A stretch of DNA of 50,202 nucleotides from Mariprofundus sp. (GCA_030951025.1 JAUZQK010000141.1:1-50202); one strand, 5' to 3'. Positions 17,979-26,480 are shown, counted from the stretch's first letter. Translations and numbers: made by a program. The notes: generated by a model from the letters alone, not told the origin.

Positions 17979-18301
17979 TCTTGTTTGGCCTTTGTGTGTT
18001 GATTGAGGACTTTCTCGTGCTTTTTATGTTGCTCTAGTTCGTGTTCCTGAGCATGGTGCAATTGCACCATGCCACTGGGTGATAAACCAAGCAGGTAATG
18101 TTGCTCTTTGTGACGGATTTCGACGATGCTGTTTTTACTGTCAATGTGGAGGCGCTGAATGATTTTAAAATCACCATGCAGCGGCCCACCCTGATGCAGG
18201 TTCAAGCGCCTGGCTGCCCAAACCAGCAGGGCGAATAGTCCTAACACAAACGCTAGCCCCAGCATCGATTGAAGTACCATGGATAACATGCCGGTTTGCA
18301 T
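17975..18301 (-). CDS. fliO: Flagellar assembly protein FliO
   Basis: The 108-residue protein has one N-terminal transmembrane helix (MLGLAFVLGLFALLVWAARR). A short cytoplasmic beta domain follows with IQRLHIDSKNSIVEI and YLLGLSPSGMVQLH, the FliO signature. The tail is rich in His, Gln and Lys. FliO helps FliP fold and assemble in the export gate. Position between fliN and fliP confirms the assignment. Confidence 0.9.
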   Translation of the reverse strand: MQTGMLSMVLQSMLGLAFVLGLFALLVWAARRLNLHQGGPLHGDFKIIQRLHIDSKNSIVEIRHKEQHYLLGLSPSGMVQLHHAQEHELEQHKKHEKVLNQHTKAKQE

Positions 18302-18318
18302 TGCTCAGATTCTCTTGA

Positions 18319-18642
18319 TTACGATGACAAGGTGTTGATGCGCGCCGAAGCGGACACCACTTCGGTGATACGAACGCCGAGTTTGTCACCGGTCGAGACC
18401 ACTTCACCCTTGGCGAATATGCTGCCGTTGGCAAGGATTTGAACTTCAGCATTGGCTTCTTTATTGAGCTCAATCACCATACCTTTATTCATACGGGCGA
18501 TTTCGTGCAAGGGCATTTTCACTCGCCCCAGCTCCACACTAATTTCCAGTGGTACATGCATAATGGTTTCAAGATTGGCTGTTTGGCCACCGCCCTGAAG
18601 ATCTGTGGTCTGGTTTTCTAATGCAGTCTGTTCATCGCTCAT
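18319..18642 (-). CDS. fliN: Flagellar motor switch protein FliN
   Basis: The 107-residue protein ends in the SpoA/SurA-like domain: VPLEISVELGRVKMPLHEIA, MVIELNKEANAEVQILANG, and FAKGEVVSTGDKLGVRITEV. FliN makes the lower C-ring that binds CheY-P through FliM and docks the export ATPase. Its start overlaps the fliM stop by four bases. Confidence 0.96.
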   Translation of the reverse strand: MSDEQTALENQTTDLQGGGQTANLETIMHVPLEISVELGRVKMPLHEIARMNKGMVIELNKEANAEVQILANGSIFAKGEVVSTGDKLGVRITEVVSASARINTLSS

Positions 18643-19631
18643 GAGATGTCTCCTTGAGAAACAGGTGTTATGATTTCTACGGCCAGCGTGCCTTCGCGTT
18701 CGCCGGCTCGGGCTAAAAACAATGGTATATCTTCAACCCATAAGGAACATGGATCGCTGATCCTTGTTTTGAGGGGCAAAAACTCGCCGGGTTTGAGGGC
18801 GAGAAAGGTACCGATATCAATTTGGCATCGACCCATTTCAACACAGACATTGGCGGATGTTTGAGAAATGCGCTGAATCAGGTTATCTGACCATTCCGAA
18901 TCGGCGCTTGTCGGCTCATCACTCACAGAGACACGCAACATTTCGAACATGGGTTCCAAAAATGAACGGGGATAATGCACACCCAGTTGTCCAGTGAGCT
19001 CATCACTTAATTTAACATCAAAATAGCTGCTGAAACATTTTTCCATGGCACCGGTGACAGCCAGGAACTGAGGATCGTGGTCGAGTTTGAATATTTGAAA
19101 ATTCAACTCATGCACAGGTTGCCATAATTTACACAGCGTTTCCCCGATTTTAACGGCAATGCGTTCACTCAAACGCAATTCGACAGGTGATAAGCTGGTG
19201 GGCTCATCAGAGGCTTCACCATCACCACCGAGCATGGCATCAACAAAAGCCACAATCAGAGCCGTATCGAAGGTGACCATCATGCGGCCATAATCTTCTA
19301 CTTCGAAAACAAAAAAAACTTCCGGGTGTTCGGTTGTAATCAGGTTTTTGTAAACAGTGCTTTCCAGCTTGTTGAGTTGAACGCTGATATCACGTTTGAA
19401 TAGCTCATCCCATTGCTCATCCAGCATTTCGACCAATCGTTCCTGCAGATTCACAAACATGGGATAACGCTCAGGACTATCTTCATCGACATGGTCGAAA
19501 TGAAAAGAATTCACCTGTTCGGGCTGTTGCATCGGGGGCAGGGATGCAAACATCGCATCGGTCTGCTCCGATGGTTTTATCTCAGCCATCAACGCTTCGA
19601 TTTCCTCCGGTGCGAGAATGGGTTCACTCAT
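18639..19631 (-). CDS. fliM: Flagellar motor switch protein FliM
   Basis: The 330-residue protein has the N-terminal CheY-P-binding peptide in the form ILAPEEIEALMAEI, a shortened variant of the usual LSQxEIDALL. A central CheC-like domain (residues about 50-230) and a C-terminal SpoA domain (about 245-325) follow. FliM transmits chemotaxis signals to rotor direction. The usual GGxG motif of the middle domain appears as DAMLGGDGEASDEPT, more typical of motile proteobacteria with polar flagella. Confidence 0.93.
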   Translation of the reverse strand: MSEPILAPEEIEALMAEIKPSEQTDAMFASLPPMQQPEQVNSFHFDHVDEDSPERYPMFVNLQERLVEMLDEQWDELFKRDISVQLNKLESTVYKNLITTEHPEVFFVFEVEDYGRMMVTFDTALIVAFVDAMLGGDGEASDEPTSLSPVELRLSERIAVKIGETLCKLWQPVHELNFQIFKLDHDPQFLAVTGAMEKCFSSYFDVKLSDELTGQLGVHYPRSFLEPMFEMLRVSVSDEPTSADSEWSDNLIQRISQTSANVCVEMGRCQIDIGTFLALKPGEFLPLKTRISDPCSLWVEDIPLFLARAGEREGTLAVEIITPVSQGDIS

Positions 19632-19682
19632 GCGACTGGCCTGTGTTGAGTTTGTTTTTGCGTTCTCATAACTGCGATACCA

Positions 19683-20201
19683 TTACTGCGATACGAAGTC
19701 AGTAAAATACAGATTTTTGATCGGCTTGCCACCCACCGCACGATTCATGCGATAAACGAGATCCTCTTTGAGGGCATATTTACCTTGTGGGGTGCGAATT
19801 TCAGAAAACTTTTTGCTCGAAAGAATGGTGATGACCAGATCATTGATTTTGATCATGTTTTCATTCACTTTAATCTTGGCTTCTTCATTGCGTACTTCCA
19901 GCTTGATTTTTGTGCGCAAAAAACGGCTTTGGTCGGTGTCTGCCAGATTGACGGTGATATTATCGATGTCCATAAATACAGGTGGCGCATCGGTTTCATC
20001 ATCAGCTTCCGGTATCGTGGTCTCATCACTTTGCTCAACCGCTGCAACGGATTGCTCGGTAGGCTGCTCCATGCTGATCAGTTTCCAGGCGACAAAACCG
20101 CCAACGGCCAAGACCAGTACCAGTAAAACGAGATTAATGATGGGTAATAAACCGCCACCACCGGACTTGCCTTTGTCTTCGCCTTCTTCGTTGTCTGCCA
20201 T
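19683..20201 (-). CDS. fliL: Flagellar basal body-associated protein FliL
   Basis: The 172-residue protein has an acidic N-terminus, a Gly-rich stretch, a single transmembrane helix (LLPIINLVLLVLVLAVGGFVAW) and a periplasmic stomatin-like FliL domain (VNLADTDQSRFLRTKIKLEV, then LVYRMNRAVGGKPIKNLYFT). The ATG at 20201 follows GGAGG; an upstream in-frame start at 20219 does not. FliL rings surround the stator and raise torque. Placement straight after the stator genes fits this role. Confidence 0.92.
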   Translation of the reverse strand: MADNEEGEDKGKSGGGGLLPIINLVLLVLVLAVGGFVAWKLISMEQPTEQSVAAVEQSDETTIPEADDETDAPPVFMDIDNITVNLADTDQSRFLRTKIKLEVRNEEAKIKVNENMIKINDLVITILSSKKFSEIRTPQGKYALKEDLVYRMNRAVGGKPIKNLYFTDFVSQ

Positions 20202-20317
20202 GTGTTCCTCCACGTTCATCGTGTGTTTGTTCGTTTATAATGATCTGTGAGACCTATCTGTTTAAAACTGTTTAATCCAATTAACCTGTTCAATCTCTTG
20301 TTGGGCTGTGGCAATGC

Positions 20318-21016
20318 TTATTTATAGATCACAATATCAACCCGTCTGTTTTTACTGCGCCCAAATGGTGTTGCTTCTGTCGAGACCGGGCGCGAAGGGC
20401 CGTATCCTACCAGTGATAAACGTGCGGCATTGACCCCTTCATCTTCAAGTATATGCAAGACTGATGCCGATCGTGCCAGCGAGAGTGTCCATGGGTCTGC
20501 AAACTGACTGTCGCTTAGGTCAGGATCGCTGTTGGTATGGCCTTCGATACGTATTTTTCCGGGTGTCATGGCGAGCATTTGTGCCAGTTTTTTGATCGCC
20601 TTGGCATGTTCCGGTTTGAGTTTGGCCGAGCCTTTTTCAAATAGAACGGCATCGGGTATTCTGAGATAGAGCCGGTCTTTAACAATGATGCCTTTAACTT
20701 TGTGTTTCAAGGTGCTGTTTTGTAACAATGCCATGCTGTTCTGTCGCATGGCCAGCATGAGTTCCTCGGCTGAAACCAGCTTTTGCATTTCCAACGGTGG
20801 CATGATTTGAAGCTCGGTTTTGGCACCGGCATTGAGTACCGAGACTGCCTTTCTAAAGGAAGTTTCAATATCGGAAAGCCCTGTTTTATCCATAGTGGAC
20901 ATAGAGATCAGTAGAATAAAAAAAGTTAACATGAGGCTGACCAGATCGGCAAAGGTGGTCATCCAGGCTTCGGTATTGGCCTCATATTCAACCGGGTATT
21001 TTTTCTTTTTGGCCAT
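20318..21016 (-). CDS. motB: MotB-type stator protein with canonical Asp
   Basis: The 232-residue protein has one N-terminal transmembrane helix with the stator motif TFADLVSLMLTFFILL; Asp24 corresponds to the essential ion-carrying Asp32 of E. coli MotB. A linker follows, then an OmpA-like peptidoglycan-binding domain (IRIEGHTNSD, LSLARSASVLHIL, LVGYGPSRPV). It anchors MotA to the cell wall and carries H+ or Na+. It starts on the last base of the preceding motB paralog, so the two are translationally linked. Confidence 0.9.
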   Translation of the reverse strand: MAKKKKYPVEYEANTEAWMTTFADLVSLMLTFFILLISMSTMDKTGLSDIETSFRKAVSVLNAGAKTELQIMPPLEMQKLVSAEELMLAMRQNSMALLQNSTLKHKVKGIIVKDRLYLRIPDAVLFEKGSAKLKPEHAKAIKKLAQMLAMTPGKIRIEGHTNSDPDLSDSQFADPWTLSLARSASVLHILEDEGVNAARLSLVGYGPSRPVSTEATPFGRSKNRRVDIVIYK

Positions 21017-21780
21017 TATTTACTCGGCCGTTGAATGGCAGGACGTTGACCTTTATGGATCTGGCCTTGATGCACATTTTTATCCGTAGTTGGACGGAAC
21101 TTGAGGGTAATGTCTACTCTGCGATCAAATTCAGGGTGGCCTGGAACCGGATGCTGATCGCCCATACCTGCAGCAATCATGCGTGATGGGGCAACGCCGC
21201 GCTCATAAAGTGCCTGAAATACGCTCATGGCACGGGAAGCCGATAGCTCCCAATTGGAATGATAACCGGAGCCGCGCATGGGCTTGTCATCGGTGTGTCC
21301 TTCGATCTGAATTTCAATGACTTCCGGGCGCTTAAAGCTCTCAGCCAGCTTATCCATCAAGGGCATTGAACTGGGTGATAAGGTGACCTTGCCGGGTTGG
21401 AAAGCAATATGTTCGGCAAAGCGAATGCGTACGGTGCTTTGATCCAGTGGTAAGGCTGTCATTGCACCTTCGATACCGAGTTCCTTGGAGATATCTGTCA
21501 ATTCTTTGGCGGTTCGTTTCGGTGCGATTGACCCATCAACAATATCACGGGTAGGTAATGCAGGCCCCTGACCTTGGGATAAATTGGCACCGCGTGGCAT
21601 GGGATTGAATGTGCCGGCCAGAGAGCCAATGGCGGCCAGACGTTTTTCTTCAACAATCACAGCATAGGACGTGAGTAGAATAAAAAACGCCAGCATTTGC
21701 ATCATGAGTTCGAGAAACAATGCTGCACCCGGATCCGATGGGAACGGTAATAATGGCGGTTTTTTGTCGCGCTTGGCCAT
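21016..21780 (-). CDS. MotB-like stator paralog with Glu in place of the ion-binding Asp
   Basis: The 254-residue protein has the same plan as its neighbour: a short basic N-terminus, one transmembrane helix, linker and OmpA-like domain (IQIEGHTDDKPMRGSG, LSASRAMSVFQALYERG). In the helix the motif reads LFLELMMQMLAFFILL, so Glu24 replaces the usual Asp. The preceding Trp-x-x-Thr motif is also lost. In E. coli a D32E change leaves MotB only weakly active. The protein may form mixed stators with the canonical MotB or have an accessory role; it lies between motA and that gene. Confidence 0.85.
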   Translation of the reverse strand: MAKRDKKPPLLPFPSDPGAALFLELMMQMLAFFILLTSYAVIVEEKRLAAIGSLAGTFNPMPRGANLSQGQGPALPTRDIVDGSIAPKRTAKELTDISKELGIEGAMTALPLDQSTVRIRFAEHIAFQPGKVTLSPSSMPLMDKLAESFKRPEVIEIQIEGHTDDKPMRGSGYHSNWELSASRAMSVFQALYERGVAPSRMIAAGMGDQHPVPGHPEFDRRVDITLKFRPTTDKNVHQGQIHKGQRPAIQRPSK

Positions 21781-21802
21781 GGTTTATATTGTTTTTATAG
21801 AC

Positions 21803-22561
21803 TTAATCGAACGACGATTTGCGTTCTTTCGGAGGCAAGTAGCCCAACAGTTTTTGCTCCATTACACGCGGGTTCTCACCTGCAACGAGAGATTGAATGC
21901 CGACCAGAATGATTTCATGAATGAGCAATTCTTCTTTGCTGCGTGTCTTGAGTTTGCCGGACATGGGCAGGAATAAAATATTGGCCAATAGTGCGCCGTA
22001 AAAGGTGGTTAACAAGGCAATCGACATGGAGGGGCCAATGGATGAAGGGTCGGACATGTTTTGTAACATCAATACCAAACCAACCAAGGTGCCGATCATG
22101 CCCATTGATGGTGCGTAGGTACCAAGGGCGGTAAACATATCGGAGCCAACGGTGTGCCGGTCGGCTATTTTTTCCATTTCCATGTATAGAATATCTTCGA
22201 TGGCGGAGGGTTCCTGCCCATCAATGGCCATTTGCAGACCCTTGGCCATGAACTGATTTTCGATATTACTGACTTCGCTTTCCAAGGCCAGAATACCATC
22301 TTTGCGCACTGTTTGAGCCAGTTCCACCAGTTTGGCGATCACATCAGCACCAGCGTCAAGTTTGTACATGAATGTCTTCATGACCACACCGACCACACCG
22401 ATACACTTGGCCAGGGGATAACCCACCAGCAATACACCGACGGTACCGCCGATCACGATCATCATCGAAGGGGGATCAATAAAGCTGGAAAGGCCACTGC
22501 CAATGGCAAATATCACCAGTCCAAATGCAAGCACGATGCCTAAAAGAGTTGCGATATCCAC
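21803..22561 (-). CDS. motA: MotA/PomA-type stator protein
   Basis: The 252-residue membrane protein has four transmembrane helices and the PomA-like signature APSMGMIGTLVGLVLMLQNM followed by ALLTTFYGALLANILF. The cytoplasmic loop between helices 2 and 3 carries charged residues that drive FliG. It forms the stator with MotB. The GTG start has GGGAGG six bases upstream. It is the first gene of the flagellar operon behind a sigma-54-type promoter. The similarity is closer to sodium-driven PomA than to E. coli MotA, but ion choice cannot be read with certainty. Confidence 0.93.
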   Translation of the reverse strand: MDIATLLGIVLAFGLVIFAIGSGLSSFIDPPSMMIVIGGTVGVLLVGYPLAKCIGVVGVVMKTFMYKLDAGADVIAKLVELAQTVRKDGILALESEVSNIENQFMAKGLQMAIDGQEPSAIEDILYMEMEKIADRHTVGSDMFTALGTYAPSMGMIGTLVGLVLMLQNMSDPSSIGPSMSIALLTTFYGALLANILFLPMSGKLKTRSKEELLIHEIILVGIQSLVAGENPRVMEQKLLGYLPPKERKSSFD

Positions 22562-22632
22562 TGAAAACCTCCCGGATCCATTGAGTCGGTTCGTCGTTTA
22601 ACGGGGAACCTTGTAATCGTTTAACAACAGTT

Positions 22633-22648
22633 AGCAAGAAGCGTGCTA
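22633..22648 (-). promoter_or_regulatory. Sigma-54-type promoter of the motA-fliR operon
   Basis: The minus strand reads TAGCACG-CTTC-TTGCT, one mismatch from the RpoN consensus TGGCACG-N4-TTGCW, with correct spacing between the -24 and -12 parts. The predicted start at about 22621 gives a leader of some 60 bases before motA. Polar flagellar genes are often RpoN- and FlrA/FlrC-dependent. The mismatch falls in the -24 GG, which tempers confidence. Confidence 0.6.
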
Positions 22649-22724
22649 ATTATCTCCGCAGCATCAAGAAGGGGAGGCTTGATTGATGTTGTGGTGCTTT
22701 GGCTGGGTGCTATCGTGGGGTAAT

Positions 22725-22754
22725 AAAAAAAGGGTCTCTGTTTCCAGAGACCCT
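22725..22754 (-). terminator. Intrinsic terminator after PuuD-like gene
   Basis: AGGGTCTCTG and CAGAGACCCT form a perfect 10-bp stem with a four-base loop. On the minus strand a run of T follows. It ends the transcript of the gene at 22824-23411, and lies just upstream of the flagellar promoter. Confidence 0.85.
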
Positions 22755-22784
22755 TTTGCTGATGTTAAACTGAGATCGAACGGG

Positions 22785-22802
22785 TTGATTCGAACGAATC
22801 AA
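22785..22802. repeat. 18-bp palindrome in 3' region of PuuD-like gene
   Basis: TTGATTCG-AA-CGAATCAA is perfectly symmetric and extends imperfectly outward to about 34 bases. A second palindrome, AACTGA-AA-TCAGTT, lies at 22811-22824 over the stop codon. Both sit between the gene end and its terminator, giving a structured 3' end. Purpose unknown. Confidence 0.45.
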
Positions 22803-22823
22803 ACCGAACGAACTGAAATCAGT

Positions 22824-23411
22824 TTAGTTGAAGATTGGAAAGTGTGCGCTCGATGCCATGAAGAACAACATTGGAATAGACAACATGGTGTTGATGCGAC
22901 TGGCCATCAGGGCTTTTTTACCGCAAGCAGCTTTGGTGTCAGCATCGGCTTCAACCATACCAATGACGCGCTGTTGGTTTGGCCAGATGATGAAATGAAC
23001 ATTGATCCACATGATTAGGCCGAATGTTGCACCGATCATGATTTCAGTGCTGATGCCTGCAGCGCCACCCTGTTTGTATAGACCCATCAGCAAGAATAGG
23101 CCGGAAATAACAGTGAACAATGCACCGAAACGGAACCAGAACAGCGCCCTGCGTACAATGCTGCCATCTTTAAACAAGTCAGCTTTGGTGTCAGCAGATA
23201 CGCCGCCGAGTGAAGGCACTTGAACAAAGTTGAAATAATAAAGTAAACCGATCCAGGTAACACCAGCTAAAAAGTGACCCCAACGTGCAAGTGCGCCAAG
23301 CACCTGATCGCCGCTAAGTCCGCCACCAGTAGCGATTGCAATAGCAATCAGCACTGCTGTCAGTACAAATCCGGCCACAATAGTAAGTTTGTGGTCCATT
23401 AGAATTTTCAT
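22824..23411 (-). CDS. PuuD/urate-hydroxylase-like membrane protein (short form)
   Basis: The 195-residue product has four or five transmembrane helices and the family's motifs ALARWGHFLAGVTWIGLLYYFNFVQVP (residues about 39-65, shown here as GHFLAGVTWIGLLYYFN), FRFGALFTVISG, and MWINVHFIIWPNQQRVIGM. It corresponds to the membrane domain of PuuD. Full PuuD proteins carry an extra C-terminal cytochrome c domain that is missing here. Histidines in helices (H47 type) could hold heme. The short form is known in several marine proteobacteria, but function there is unproven, so urate oxidation should not be assumed. Confidence 0.65.
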   Translation of the reverse strand: MKILMDHKLTIVAGFVLTAVLIAIAIATGGGLSGDQVLGALARWGHFLAGVTWIGLLYYFNFVQVPSLGGVSADTKADLFKDGSIVRRALFWFRFGALFTVISGLFLLMGLYKQGGAAGISTEIMIGATFGLIMWINVHFIIWPNQQRVIGMVEADADTKAACGKKALMASRINTMLSIPMLFFMASSAHFPIFN

Positions 23412-23653
23412 ATTATATCTCCATCGGGTTCAGTATTTGAGACCCATTTAGTATAGTGCGGCGCATAATACCTGATTATTTTACTCAGGCAATTGATATT
23501 GCGATCTTGGTTTGCCATTTGTGTAGATGTTTGAAACATTAAATAAACCATGGGTATCTGTTGTCAGTTTTTTGACAGGCTGGGTGAAATAAAGAAGTGG
23601 CATCGCCGTGCGAGTTGGATAAGGATTCTCTGTTTGTGACATAAGGAGCCCAG

Positions 23654-23935
23654 ATGACTGAACAGCAAAAGAATACGTGGAAAATGGGAAAACGCGATAT
23701 GGTTTTTTTAGCCATTATTACAGCGGTTGTAGTGATATTGGTGCTCGGTAGCACGGATCGCAAGACTATTCCTGTGCCAAATGATGAAACGCATCGTAAT
23801 ACTACGGCTCGAGCGCAGTGCATGATATGTCATGATGCTGCAGGGGTGCGTCCGCAACCGGCTACACATACCAAAATGGAACGCTGTTTTTTATGTCATA
23901 CGCAGCCAGAGGGATGGGCCGGGGCTCCGCAGTGA
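23654..23935 (+). CDS. Small membrane-anchored diheme c-type cytochrome
   Basis: The 93-residue protein has a positively charged N-terminus, one transmembrane helix (about residues 15-32) with no clear cleavage site, and a periplasmic tail with two heme-attachment motifs, CMICH (56-60) and CFLCH (78-82). Spare histidines at 47 and 72 could be the distal ligands of bis-His hemes. Size and spacing recall NapB-like or NrfH-like electron carriers, but it matches no family I can name. A TAAGGAG sequence lies eight bases before the ATG. Its stop overlaps the nadK GTG start. The divergent PuuD-like gene lacks the cytochrome domain of its relatives, so partnership is possible. Confidence 0.8.
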   Translation: MTEQQKNTWKMGKRDMVFLAIITAVVVILVLGSTDRKTIPVPNDETHRNTTARAQCMICHDAAGVRPQPATHTKMERCFLCHTQPEGWAGAPQ

Positions 23936-24810
23936 CACGGGTCGGTATCTCACTTAAACCCAATGATCAGCGTGCTGCTATTGTCTTGCATGAGCTGCAG
24001 GAATGGTTGTTGGCCAAGGCTTGTGATGTGTTCATCGATGCTGAAATTGAAACATCGGTGGCTGAGGCTTGTGATGCACGCTGTGAGCATATTACGCTGG
24101 AGCAGATGGTGGATCGCATTGAGCTGATGATTGTGCTTGGTGGCGATGGTACTCTATTACATGCCGCACGGCAGTTTATTGGCACGGGCACACCGTTGTT
24201 GGGCATTAATCTCGGTCGATTGGGTTTTCTCACCGATACACCGATTGGCAGCATGTTTGAAGTGGTGGATGAGGTGCTGGCCGGGCGTTTAAAAACTGAA
24301 ATACATTTTAGTCTGCATGCTGAAATCTGGCGTAAGGATGAATTATTGATCAGTGCCAAGGCGATGAATGATGCGGTGATTGAGCGCAGTGTGCATCCGC
24401 GCATGATTGGTTTTGAAATGTATGTGAACAATGAATTTGTATTTCGTATGCGTGGTGATGGGCTTATTCTGGCAACGCCCGCTGGATCAACGGCTTATGC
24501 TTTATCAGCCGGCGGTCCGATTGTGCATCCGAGTGTCAATGCGATTAGTGTTGTGCCGGTTTGCCCACATACCTTATCCAACCGACCTATTCTGGTGCCG
24601 GCAGATGATGATATTGAGCTGCATTTGGTTGAATCAAGTTTGTCTGCTGCGCTGAGTCTGGACGGGCAGGAACTGGCAGCGCTGGAAGAGGGTGATCGGG
24701 TGGTGATTCGGAAGGGGGCTGGTATTACGCTGGTTTATTTGCCTGACCGACATTATTATGGTGTGTTGCGCAGCAAACTGCATTGGGCAGGCCAGGTGGA
24801 AACGCGTTAA
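23932..24810 (+). CDS. nadK: NAD kinase
   Basis: The 292-residue protein phosphorylates NAD to NADP. The signature LGGDGTLLHAAR near residue 65 holds the catalytic GGDG loop. NLGRLGFLTD follows, and the second domain contains GDGLILATPAGSTAYALSAGGP. The GTG at 23932 overlaps the TGA of the cytochrome gene and gives the usual start (MTRVGISLKPN); a longer form from ATG 23893 would only add out-of-family sequence. recN starts on the last base of the stop, so cytochrome-nadK-recN form a tight operon. Confidence 0.94.
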   Translation: MTRVGISLKPNDQRAAIVLHELQEWLLAKACDVFIDAEIETSVAEACDARCEHITLEQMVDRIELMIVLGGDGTLLHAARQFIGTGTPLLGINLGRLGFLTDTPIGSMFEVVDEVLAGRLKTEIHFSLHAEIWRKDELLISAKAMNDAVIERSVHPRMIGFEMYVNNEFVFRMRGDGLILATPAGSTAYALSAGGPIVHPSVNAISVVPVCPHTLSNRPILVPADDDIELHLVESSLSAALSLDGQELAALEEGDRVVIRKGAGITLVYLPDRHYYGVLRSKLHWAGQVETR

Positions 24811-26480
24811 TGCTCATATCGCTTACGGTTAAACAATTTGCCTTGATTGAATATGTTCATCTGGAGCTATCGGCTGGCATGACAGTATTTACCGGTGAAA
24901 CAGGGGCTGGTAAATCAATGTTGGTGGGCGCTTTGGGGGCTGTGTTTGGCGCGCGTGCGAGTGTGGAATGGGTGCGTCATGGAGCTGAGAAAGCCGAGGT
25001 GACAGCGCTTTGGCAGGGTGAAAACCCAGGCCTGAGTGCTCTGCTTGAAGCCAATGATATTGATGTGGACGATGAGTTGATTCTAAGGCGGGTGGTGACG
25101 CAAGATGGGCGTTCCCGGGCTTATATCAATGGCGTGTCGGTTGCTTTGAAAATCTTGCGCCAGGTCGGTGATCTGTGTCTGGATTTTCATGGCCAGCATG
25201 AACATCAATCGTTATTGCAGCCGGAAGTGCAGCAGCAGCTTATCGATAGTGGTTTGAAAAGAGCTGTGCTGGATGATGTGGCGATAGCTTTTGCGGCCTG
25301 GAAACAGGTGCAGGGGCAGTTGCAAACAATGCGCAGCGAGCGCGGTGATACCGAACAGCAGGCCAGCTGGATGCGTCAGGAATTAAGTCGGCTTGAAGTT
25401 CTGGATATCGAAGCTGAATTATCTGAAACATTGCAAGCACAGGTGGATGCCGGGCGACATCATGCCCAGGTGCAACAGGCTGCGGCTGAATCCCTAATGT
25501 TGCTGGATGAAGCTGAGCCAAGTGTGCGTGAACTATTGGCGCGTGCAGCTCAAGCCTTGGCACCGGTGGCAGATTTTCATTCTGGTTTGCATGAAAGTCT
25601 GCAATTGATTGAGCAGATGGATGCCTTGTTGGGTGAAGCCGTGCCTGAACTATCGGCTGTGTTGCAGCAATCATTCGATGAAGCAGCGCTGCATCAGTCT
25701 GAAGAGCGTTTGATGGCGTTGCATGAATGTAAACGCAGGCATGATTGTGATGAAGCTGGCTTGTTGGAGCTGATGCAGGATTGGCAACAGCGGCTGGCGG
25801 CACTTGATACTGCCGGCTGGGATGAGGACAGTTTGCTGCAAGCACTCAAGCAGGCGGCAACAGCTTATGAACAGGCCGCAGCCTGTTTGACGGAGCAGCG
25901 ACAAGCTTATGCAGCAATAGTGGTCAAGCAGCTGCGACCCTTTTTGGATCGTCTGGCTTTGGCGGGTATGCAGCTGCGTTTTGCTGTGTTGGCAGAGCAG
26001 GATGATAGTTATTGGACAGTATCCGGCAGGGATACGGTGGTGATGCAGGTGATGTCCAATCCGGGTGAGCCGTGGCGTGATCTGGCTGCGGTTGCATCCG
26101 GTGGTGAAGTTTCGCGTTTGGTGTTGGCCTTGAAGGGTTGCGGCGGGCTGCATGAGATGTCACCGCTGGTGGTGTTTGATGAAGTGGATACCGGTATTGG
26201 TGGTGAAACGGCCTGGTGTGTGGGTGAGTTGCTGGCGGCGATGGGCTCTGAACGACAGGTACTGGTGATTTCACATTTACCGCAAGTAGCATCGTGTGCC
26301 GCACATCAAATTGTGATTGATAAACAGGAAAAAGATGGTCGAACAATAACGCAACTTGAAACGGTATTGGCCAAAGACCGGCAATGGGAAATTGCCCGCA
26401 TGTTGGGTGGTACTGATGACGATAGTTTGCAACATGCCGAACGTTTTTTACAACGTGCTCAGGCTGAAATAGCAGCATGA
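24810..26480 (+). CDS. recN: DNA repair protein RecN
   Basis: This SMC-like ATPase of 556 residues acts in double-strand break repair. The Walker A loop GETGAGKS is at 29-36, long coiled-coil arms rich in Gln, Glu and Ala span about 150-360, and the C-terminal ATPase half has the ABC signature ASGGEVSRLVLALK and Walker B LVVFDEVDTGIGG. The start ATG overlaps the nadK stop (TAATG). A nadK-recN pair is common in proteobacteria. No LexA box was recognised, fitting its embedded place in the operon. Confidence 0.95.
   Translation: MLISLTVKQFALIEYVHLELSAGMTVFTGETGAGKSMLVGALGAVFGARASVEWVRHGAEKAEVTALWQGENPGLSALLEANDIDVDDELILRRVVTQDGRSRAYINGVSVALKILRQVGDLCLDFHGQHEHQSLLQPEVQQQLIDSGLKRAVLDDVAIAFAAWKQVQGQLQTMRSERGDTEQQASWMRQELSRLEVLDIEAELSETLQAQVDAGRHHAQVQQAAAESLMLLDEAEPSVRELLARAAQALAPVADFHSGLHESLQLIEQMDALLGEAVPELSAVLQQSFDEAALHQSEERLMALHECKRRHDCDEAGLLELMQDWQQRLAALDTAGWDEDSLLQALKQAATAYEQAAACLTEQRQAYAAIVVKQLRPFLDRLALAGMQLRFAVLAEQDDSYWTVSGRDTVVMQVMSNPGEPWRDLAAVASGGEVSRLVLALKGCGGLHEMSPLVVFDEVDTGIGGETAWCVGELLAAMGSERQVLVISHLPQVASCAAHQIVIDKQEKDGRTITQLETVLAKDRQWEIARMLGGTDDDSLQHAERFLQRAQAEIAA

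Noticed and set aside
23460-23500. FNR-like site in the cytochrome upstream region
   Set aside because: TTGAT is followed by a mismatched second half at wrong spacing, so the match is no better than chance.
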